A stretch of 54,676 bases of DNA from Burkholderiaceae bacterium (GTDB lineage Bacteria > Pseudomonadota > Gammaproteobacteria > Burkholderiales > Burkholderiaceae_C). Each line of letters begins with the position of its first letter. Position 1 is the stretch's first letter. The position numbers were made by a program, and so were the translations under genes. Positions 47,882 to 54,676 of the stretch are shown here, piece after piece. The stretch is taken from contig SCRR01000054.1 of the NCBI GenBank assembly GCA_004322085.1, positions 1-54,676 on the forward strand, in the 5' to 3' direction. Below the pieces are notes generated by a model. It saw only the letters and a program-made list of their open reading frames with translations. It ran no database searches and was not told the DNA's origin.

Positions 47882-49207
47882 TCAGAACATCCCCTGCATG
47901 CGCAGCATCATGATGGTGGTTGACTGATTGGGGTGGGGCCCTCCGTCGACCGGCAGGACACGGATGGCATTGAGCATCAGCTTTACCCACTTGATCGGGA
48001 ACCAGTTGACCCCGAGCGTGATGTTGCGTTCGAGTCCGCCATGAACGTCGTTGTTGGTGAGGTCGAGTGCACTGTAACGCGCGGCAAGCTGCCACGCCCC
48101 CCAGCCGCCGCTACCCAGCGGGTGCCGCGGCGTGATGCCGCCGAGCTTGCCTTCGGCGATGTCGTAGGGGCGTGACTCGCCGGTCAGGCTCCACGTGGCC
48201 TGGGCGTACCAGCCCGGGAACGTCAGGTGTGGCGCGCCGTCGCGGTTGACCTGCTTGAGGAGATACTCGGCCTGCAGTTCGAACGGGCCGGTCTGCAACA
48301 GCGTTTCGGAGCCGGCCAGCGAGTACCACGACACGTTGTGGATGATCCCGGTATCCACCAGTTTCGTACCGACCACGTAGGCTTCCGGCCGGTCACTGAA
48401 TTCCGCTTTGTGGTTGCTGTCGGCCTCGCGCCACGCAAGGCTGGTGCCGATCTCCCACAAGCCGTCCTGCGCGAGCCACGGCACCAGCGTCCCGCGCAGG
48501 CTGACGCCCCAGCGGCCTTCCACGCCGGGCTCGGCTTTCTGCGTGTAGCCGCCCTGCGTGCCGGCCATCGCGAGTGACCAGCGCGTTCCGTGCGTGGCGA
48601 CTTTCAGCCCCACGCTCTTGGACGGCTTGAGCGCGTCGACGGGCAGTGCATATTCCATGAACGTCAGATCCTTGGGCGACACCGGATACGCGAGCGTGCC
48701 CGGGACCTTGTAGTAGCCGCCGCTGATGGCAAGCGGAAGACCCGCGACGCGCAGGCCGTGGTAGGTCACATAGCCGTAGTCGAAATACGGGCTGCCATTG
48801 CTATAGCCGAACGCGGTCGCGTAGCTCCAATCCGGTGCGACCTCCTTGCGGAAGAACAGATAGAAACGGCGCAACAAGCTACGCGTTCCCAGCGCCTGGC
48901 CATCGTCCACCGACAGCGGCGCATCGAACTGGATGAAGCCGTAAATGCGATCCGGCAGCAGATCGAGATGGGCGGCGGTCGCCTTTTCCCGCAGGGCCTC
49001 CCTTTCCTGCCTTTCTTCCTGCTGCTTCTTGAGCTGGGCGTATTGCGCGTCCGTGATGACCTGATTCCGATGCAGTGTATCCAGCAGATCAGGATTGTCA
49101 GGCTGCGGGGGCCCTGCGTTTTCCGTACTCTGTCCGTATCCCAAGGCCGGCAACGCGATCAGCAGCACGGCGCAGAGCAAGGTTATTCTTTCCAGCATCG
49201 CTTTCAT
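47882..49207 (-). CDS. OprO/OprP-like porin
   Basis: Signal peptide at MKAMLERITLLCAVLLIALPALGYGQS; porin-like barrel ending NITLGVNWFPIKWVKLMLNAIRV... Confidence 0.85.
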   Translation of the reverse strand: MKAMLERITLLCAVLLIALPALGYGQSTENAGPPQPDNPDLLDTLHRNQVITDAQYAQLKKQQEERQEREALREKATAAHLDLLPDRIYGFIQFDAPLSVDDGQALGTRSLLRRFYLFFRKEVAPDWSYATAFGYSNGSPYFDYGYVTYHGLRVAGLPLAISGGYYKVPGTLAYPVSPKDLTFMEYALPVDALKPSKSVGLKVATHGTRWSLAMAGTQGGYTQKAEPGVEGRWGVSLRGTLVPWLAQDGLWEIGTSLAWREADSNHKAEFSDRPEAYVVGTKLVDTGIIHNVSWYSLAGSETLLQTGPFELQAEYLLKQVNRDGAPHLTFPGWYAQATWSLTGESRPYDIAEGKLGGITPRHPLGSGGWGAWQLAARYSALDLTNNDVHGGLERNITLGVNWFPIKWVKLMLNAIRVLPVDGGPHPNQSTTIMMLRMQGMF

Positions 49208-49222
49208 GACTCGTCCTTGAAT

Positions 49223-49250
49223 AACGCTATGTTTACATGCATATAGCGAC
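49223..49250. promoter_or_regulatory. Degenerate ModE-like operator upstream of the porin
   Basis: Minus-strand reading GTCGCTATATG-CATGTA-AACATAGCGTT; same 11-6-11 geometry as 50278-50305. Confidence 0.45.
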
Positions 49251-49408
49251 GGACGAGACAGTCTGCCCGCCAACCCCGGGCCTGACCCGTCACTCCTTTT
49301 GATCCGTTCCCGTGGATCCCCGCGCAGGACTTGCCGGCGGATGCGCGCCTTCGAGCGTCGGCGTCGGACCGACGGCGCGCGCGCCGCCATGGTGGCGTCG
49401 CAACGTCC

Positions 49409-49960
49409 TCACCTGGGAGGCTGCAGGGCATCGCCCTTCGCAGGGCTGTAGCCGTAGTAGCGCTCCGCGAGTTGCATGGTCAGAACGATGTTGCGACCCT
49501 GCGGATCGGTACGCGGGTCGGTGCGGCCGAAGCGCAGGCCCTTCTGCTGCAGCACCCTGTACCATGGCACCTTGCCGTCCGCGGCGGCCTGGAACTGCTC
49601 GACGAAGCGGCTCTTGGGGCTGTAGGCAATCACCATCTGCGTGCTTGCCACCGGCACCGCGGCATCCATCAGTCCAGCGTCCTGCACGATGCGGATCGGC
49701 CCTGGCGTGATGGCGACAAAGACGTCCGGCCGCCTCTGCCTGCCGGCGATCAGGTGAGCCAGCCCGTAGGAGCCCTGGCCGACGCCGCGGAAGGTGGAGT
49801 CATGCGCGGCATCGAAGGCCGGGCCAAGGCCGTTGTCCATCACGGCACCCATGGAGCCAGCGTGCGCCACGGTCAACGGCGCGCGCGCCGCGGCAAGGAT
49901 CGGCAACGCCATGGAAAAGAACAATAGCGCCCGGCATTCCGCAAGTGCATCGGCAATCTC
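49409..49960 (-). pseudogene. Truncated periplasmic molybdate/tungstate-type solute-binding protein
   Basis: LTVAHAGSMGAVMDNGLGPAF...GQGSYGLAHLIAGRQRRPDVFVAITPGPI...RTDPRTDPQGRNIVLTMQLAERYYG; ends before the usual C-terminal lobe completes. Confidence 0.6.
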
Positions 49961-49979
49961 CTCGTGAATGGTCTGGCAG

Positions 49980-50215
49980 TGGGTCAGTTGCCGCGGGGGT
50001 TGTCCGCCACCGCCGCAATCACGTGTGGCGCGTTGATCAGTGCGTTGACCTTCCTGCTTGGCGCAGGTTGAGCGTTTCGACACTTCCATTCGTGACGATG
50101 GCTGCGCCGGCGATTTGCCGCCGGGCAGCAGCACAAGCACTTCGCTGTCGACGCTGCCAGGCACAACGCACTCCACGGCGTCTTCACCAGCGCGCAGGCG
50201 GGCCATGGACCATGC
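49980..50215 (-). pseudogene. Mop/TOBE-type molybdate-binding domain, frameshifted
   Basis: VPGSVDSEVLVLLPGG / IAGAAIVTNGSVETLNLRQAG / KVNALINAPHVIAAVADNPRGN* across three frames. Confidence 0.6.
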
Positions 50216-50277
50216 TGCGTCTGCCGGACATGGCCGGTACAACCGGACATTGGCGAAGCCTGAATACATTCTCATGT

Positions 50278-50305
50278 ATCGTTATATATATCTTTATATA
50301 CCGAT
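50278..50305. promoter_or_regulatory. ModE operator
   Basis: ATCGTTATATA-TATCTT-TATATACCGAT fits the ModE consensus ATCGNTATATA-N6-TATATANCGAT as I recall it. Confidence 0.8.
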
Positions 50306-51011
50306 ATGACAAGCCACCGGCTGAAAACCTGCGTGGTTTCGTTGTGGCGCCGGTTATGCGGCCAGCTTCGTCCACGGGGGTGCGCAGCCGTTTACGCGTT
50401 ACCGCTTCTGTGTCGTGCAACCGGCCGTCGGAACGTGCACCGGCAGGTGCGCGTCACCCATACCAGGAAGTCTTCGCTGCCACCGGCATCAGCAACAATG
50501 ACAACGTTCAGCGGTATCAGCGCCAGGATCGCGGTCATCGCGAACATCAGAACCGGTCACATGCGATGGCGATACTGGTGAAGCATGCAAGCGATGCGCC
50601 CCGACGACGGACCCCCTCGCCCAAGCCGTTCCTGCAGGTCTCTGGTGCGCAGGCGCTTGCGGTACTTGCCCGGCCACGGTCCTGACGACGATGGCGTCCT
50701 CGAAACCGTCTTCCAGGCACGTCGCGCCCTGGACGCGAACCGAATTGACGAGGTGTCGAAAAATACCCCTTTGAGGTGAGGCGGTGTCGCCGGCAGTGTC
50801 GACTCTGGTTAAAGTCAACAATTCCATTCGTACGGGCCCTAGCGATCCAGCAGCACATCCTCGGTTTCGTGCGCGCTGTCATGCGCCTTCAAGTGAAGGA
50901 ATTGGCCTGACGCCTGAGGGCTGGGACCACCGTCGGTACAGCGGCAGCCAATCCCGGCTGCATGCTGGTTCACAATGGGCCAGGCTCCATAGCTTGGCAC
51001 CGCACATCTCC

Positions 51012-52151
51012 ATGCAAACCAAACTTCCGAAAGTCGGCACCACGATCTTCACGGTCATGAGTCAGCTCGCGCTGGACCACCACGCAGTGAATCTCGGCCA
51101 GGGTTTTCCAGACTACGAAACACCCACGGCGCTACGCGAAGCGCTGACCCGGGCCATGAACGCCGGCTTCAACCAGTACGCGCCGATGGCCGGCATCCAG
51201 CCGCTGCGCGAGCAGATCGCGCTGAAGGTGCAACGCCTGTACGGTCGCCAGATCGACGTGGGCACGGAAATCACCGTGACCTCCGGTGGTACCGCGGCGA
51301 TCTTTGCTGCCGTGGCCTGTGCCGTGCACGCGGACGACGAGGTGATCGTGCTGGACCCGAGCTACGACGCCTATGAACCCGCCATCACGCTCGCCGGTGG
51401 CCGCACCGTGCACGTGCCGCTGGCGTTGCCGGACTTTTCCGTGGACTGGCAGCGCGTGGCGCAGGCCATCACGCCCCGCACGCGCATGATCATCGTCAAC
51501 ACGCCGCACAACCCGTCCGGCGCGGTGTTCACGGCCGCCGACCTCGACGCGCTGGCCGAACTCGCCGAACGCCACGATCTGCTGGTGATCGCGGATGAAG
51601 TCTACGAACACATGGTCTACGACAGTGCCGCACACCAGAGCGCCTCGCGCCACCCCGCACTCGCACAGCGCGCGTTCATCATTTCCTCCTTCGGCAAGAC
51701 CTGGCATTGCACGGGCTGGAAAGTCGGCTACTGCGTCGCGCCGGCGCCGTTGATGGCGGAGTTCCGCAAGGTCCATCAATTCCTCACGTTCTGTACCTTC
51801 CGCCCGGCGCAACGCGCGTTTGCGGAAGTGATGAAGGACCACCCGGAACACGCTCAGGGGCTGGCGACGTTCTACCAGGCCAAGCGCGACGCGTTCCGTG
51901 CGCTGCTGGCTGGCTCGCGCTTCCGGCTGCTGTCCGTGCATGGCGGCTTCTTCCAGCTGGCGGACTACTCCGCCATCAGTGACGATGACGACGCCACGTT
52001 CTGCCAATGGCTGGTGCGCAAAGCGGGTGTGGCCGCGATTCCGGTGTCGGCGTTCTGCGAGGTGCCGCCCGACGCGCGGCTGGTACGCTTCTGCTTTGCG
52101 AAAAGCCCAGCCACGTTGCAAGCCGGGGCGGAAAAGCTATGCAAGATCTGA
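51012..52151 (+). CDS. Methionine aminotransferase-like class I/II PLP enzyme
   Basis: NLGQGFPDYETP, VTSGGTAAIFAAVACAV, NTPHNPSGAVF, FGKTWHCTGWKVGY. Confidence 0.9.
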   Translation: MQTKLPKVGTTIFTVMSQLALDHHAVNLGQGFPDYETPTALREALTRAMNAGFNQYAPMAGIQPLREQIALKVQRLYGRQIDVGTEITVTSGGTAAIFAAVACAVHADDEVIVLDPSYDAYEPAITLAGGRTVHVPLALPDFSVDWQRVAQAITPRTRMIIVNTPHNPSGAVFTAADLDALAELAERHDLLVIADEVYEHMVYDSAAHQSASRHPALAQRAFIISSFGKTWHCTGWKVGYCVAPAPLMAEFRKVHQFLTFCTFRPAQRAFAEVMKDHPEHAQGLATFYQAKRDAFRALLAGSRFRLLSVHGGFFQLADYSAISDDDDATFCQWLVRKAGVAAIPVSAFCEVPPDARLVRFCFAKSPATLQAGAEKLCKI

Positions 52152-52930
52152 AGATTTCCATCGTCCAGGGCGCCACGCGCTGGCGCGACCCAGCGGCAAA
52201 CCACGATTATTACGCGGCCTTGTGCGCGCCTTTGCAGGGCACAACCGACCTCGTGATCCTGCCGGAAACCTTCACCAGCGGTTTCTCGAACGAAGCGATC
52301 CACAACGCGGAAACGATGGACGGCCCGACGGTGGCGTGGCTGCACACGCTGGCGACGCGGCTTGGCGCCGCCGTCACCGGCTCGGTGCAGTTGCGCGACG
52401 GCGATCGCGTCTACAATCGCCTGCTGTTTGCCACGCCGGAAGGCGCACTGCACCACTACGACAAGCGCCACCTGTTCCGCTATGCGGACGAGCACAAGCG
52501 CTACGCGCCCGGCGGCCCGCGGCTGGTCGTCGAATACCGGGGCTGGAAGATCTGTCCCTTGGTCTGCTACGACCTGCGCTTCCCCGTCTTCCTGCGCAAC
52601 GGCTACACCAGTGGCGGGGGCTTCGACTACGACCTGGCGTTGTTCGTGGCGAACTGGCCCGACGCCCGCACCCATGCGTGGCGGACATTGCTGCGCGCCC
52701 GCGCCATCGAGAACCTGTGCTATTGCGCCGGCGTTAACCGCACCGGCACGGACGGCAACCAGATTTCCTACCCCGGCAACAGCGCGGTGCTGGACCACCT
52801 GGGCCAACCGCTTGTCGAACTTGGTGGACAGGAACAGGCGGCAACCGTCACGCTCGACGCCGCGGCACTGGCGGCATTTCGCCAGCACTTTCCAGCATGG
52901 ATGGACGCGGACCCCTTCGCCCTGCGCTAA
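52139..52930 (+). CDS. Omega-amidase/YafV-like carbon-nitrogen hydrolase
   Basis: DLVILPETFTSGFSNEA, KRHLFRYADEHKRYAPG, ICPLVCYDLRFPVFLRN (E-K-C triad); overlaps the aminotransferase by 13 nt. Confidence 0.9.
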   Translation: MQDLKISIVQGATRWRDPAANHDYYAALCAPLQGTTDLVILPETFTSGFSNEAIHNAETMDGPTVAWLHTLATRLGAAVTGSVQLRDGDRVYNRLLFATPEGALHHYDKRHLFRYADEHKRYAPGGPRLVVEYRGWKICPLVCYDLRFPVFLRNGYTSGGGFDYDLALFVANWPDARTHAWRTLLRARAIENLCYCAGVNRTGTDGNQISYPGNSAVLDHLGQPLVELGGQEQAATVTLDAAALAAFRQHFPAWMDADPFALR

Positions 52931-52969
52931 GGACGCTCTGAATGACCTGCCGTGCCCGACATCTCGCCG

Positions 52970-54406
52970 CTACCACGCACCGCGATGCTCCGGAATGCCG
53001 CGCACCGCCGGCAGCAGCGCCAGCAACGCCACGCACCACAACACACATGCCGCGGCCTGCACCGCCCCGGCGTTCGTGGAACCGGCGATCAGGGCGGTGG
53101 TCAACGACACAGCCGCGATCGAGCCGATGCAGAAGCACATGGTACGCAGCGCGGCCAGCATCGGCGCGCTTTCCGGCGCCAACTGCAGGCCGGCGTTGCG
53201 GCTGGCGGGCGACATGATGCCCGCACCGAAGCCCACGACCGCGGCACAGCAGGCCAGCCACGTCCACGCTGATCCGCCCGGCGGCGACAGAGCCAGCGCC
53301 CCGACACCCAGCGCTGCGGCGCCCAATCCCACGGCAATCGGCCATCGATAGCTCGTGTGACGCAGGGCCAGCGCTGCAAGGCCGGAGCTGACGATCACGG
53401 CCGCTCCCTGCGCCGTCAACAGGGTGCCGGATTCAAGGGCAGACAATCCGTAGCGCGTGACGGCGTAGAGCGGAATCAGCGCGACCACACCTTCCACCAC
53501 ACCGCCGCCCACGTTGACGAGGTTCACCTGCCGGTAGCCCGCACCCACCATGAACGACACGGCAATGAAAGGGTGCGCGCACGCGCGGGTATGCACCACG
53601 AAATACGCCAGTGCGGCCAGTGCCGCGGCAGCCGGCAGCCAGAACGCGGGTTCGAGCAGTGCTGCAAAGCCACCTTCCAGCGCGTTGAACGCGAACATCA
53701 CGCCCAGCACATGCCCGCCGAGCGCCAGCATCCCGGCAAGGTCGAGGGATTGGCGCTGGGCACGATTTCCCGACGGCGCATCGGGGGGCACGAAGTACAA
53801 CGCCAGGACCACGAGCAGCACACCGAGCGGGACGTTCACCCAGAAGATCCAGCGCCACGAGGCATAGGTGACAAACAGCCCGCCGAAGATCGGACCGCTC
53901 ATCGCGCCCACCGCGAACAGCCCTTCGAACAAACCCAGCGCCTTGTCGCGCCCGGCACCGAAATGTTCGACGATGATTCCGGTTGCGGACGGGGTGAATC
54001 CGGCGCCGCCCACCGCCTGCACGAAGCGCAGGGCCACGAGCAGATAGATGTTGTCCGCGAACCCGCAGCACAAGGACGCAAACGTGAACAACCCCACGGA
54101 CGCCAGAAACACCCGGCGCCTGCCATGGCGTTCACTCAGCCAGCCGGCGGCCGGCAACACGAGCACCAGCCCAAGGGCAAACGCGGTGATCGTCCACCCG
54201 GCCCAGGTGATGGGTGCGTCGAGGTCGCGTTGCAGGGCATGCAGGGCCGTGGCCACGATTGTCGCGTCCACCGACATCATGGCAAGCGCCGTGGCCACCA
54301 CCGCAAAGATCGCGTACGGACGGGTTTTCGTAAAAATCCTTTGCGACAAGGCCGGGCAGGCCCGGAAATCGGGCCGGGGATTCAGGCGGCGGACAAGCCG
54401 CAACAC
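52970..54406 (-). CDS. MFS transporter, DHA2-type
   Basis: MMSVDATIVATALHALQRDLDAPITWAGWTITAFALGLVLVLPAAGWLSERHGRRRVFLASVGLFTFASLCCGFA; 14-TM-like length. Confidence 0.88.
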   Translation of the reverse strand: MLRLVRRLNPRPDFRACPALSQRIFTKTRPYAIFAVVATALAMMSVDATIVATALHALQRDLDAPITWAGWTITAFALGLVLVLPAAGWLSERHGRRRVFLASVGLFTFASLCCGFADNIYLLVALRFVQAVGGAGFTPSATGIIVEHFGAGRDKALGLFEGLFAVGAMSGPIFGGLFVTYASWRWIFWVNVPLGVLLVVLALYFVPPDAPSGNRAQRQSLDLAGMLALGGHVLGVMFAFNALEGGFAALLEPAFWLPAAAALAALAYFVVHTRACAHPFIAVSFMVGAGYRQVNLVNVGGGVVEGVVALIPLYAVTRYGLSALESGTLLTAQGAAVIVSSGLAALALRHTSYRWPIAVGLGAAALGVGALALSPPGGSAWTWLACCAAVVGFGAGIMSPASRNAGLQLAPESAPMLAALRTMCFCIGSIAAVSLTTALIAGSTNAGAVQAAACVLWCVALLALLPAVRGIPEHRGAW

Positions 54407-54504
54407 CGCCTGCAGCAGCGCATTCTACCTGCGCAACACGGCCCTGGCCGTACGGCAGCAACACCCCCATGACAGGCGTCGAACCCTGCGAGCCGCAGGC
54501 AACG

Positions 54505-54531
54505 AAAAAGGGCGCGTCTTGCGACGCGCCC
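54505..54531 (-). terminator. Rho-independent terminator
   Basis: GGGCGCGTC-loop-GACGCGCCC perfect 9-bp stem followed on the minus strand by TTTTT. Confidence 0.85.
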
Positions 54532-54561
54532 TCAAGATACCGCTTGTCCGCAGGGATGCCG

Positions 54562-54676
54562 TTACACCGTGCCGAGGCGCTGGATGGCTTCCTGCGTGAA
54601 GTACTTCTGGTACATCTCCTGATTGTCGAGATCCCAGACGCTCTTGTAACCGCCGAAACAGGTATCCGCGTGGCAA
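54562..54676 (-). CDS. C-terminal fragment of an unidentified protein (truncated by window edge)
   Basis: CHADTCFGGYKSVWDLDNQEMYQKYFTQEAIQRLGTV* directly upstream of a terminator. Confidence 0.6.
   Translation of the reverse strand, partial: CHADTCFGGYKSVWDLDNQEMYQKYFTQEAIQRLGTV

Noticed and set aside
50306-50780. Possible remnant of a transporter permease on the minus strand (VLMFAMTAILALIPLNVVIVADAGG)
   Set aside because: A short hydrophobic stretch only; not enough to assign a gene or pseudogene.
53357-54472. 371-aa + ORF opposite the MFS transporter
   Set aside because: Antisense shadow; Gln/His/Arg-rich with no motifs.

Overview
The window is 54.7 kb of GC-rich proteobacterial chromosome, probably gammaproteobacterial. 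It divides into a mobile/defence accessory region (about 1-24.8 kb) and an ordinary chromosomal region (about 24.9-54.7 kb). In the accessory region I see: the C-terminal end of a probable polymorphic toxin with a candidate immunity gene; a 1693-aa protein with a nuclease-like N-terminus, a STAND-type P-loop NTPase and a long C-terminal region (candidate antiphage sensor/effector); a decayed trbI-DUF2274 piece of a conjugative element; a RelB/DinJ-like antitoxin with a wrecked YafQ-like toxin; a CoiA-like protein; an integrase fragment; a lone trypsin-like protease; a complete Gabija system (gajA-gajB); a tyrosine recombinase; an orphan dotD-dotC pair from a type IVB secretion/conjugation system; two IS256-family copies sharing the same in-frame TAG; at least four IS3-family fragments; an AlpA-like regulator; and an intact higBA pair. 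The right part carries an uncharacterised protein with a DHH motif, an ABC exporter, tRNA-Leu(CAG), rnr, rlmB, a DUF748/AsmA-like protein, an mdtABC-type RND operon, a TMEM175-like channel, a SMUG-type glycosylase, an aldehyde dehydrogenase, trpG/pabA, an OprO/P-like porin, a decayed molybdate-binding locus with a textbook ModE operator, a methionine aminotransferase/omega-amidase pair and an MFS transporter. All family calls come from reading motifs in the supplied translations; no database search was run.
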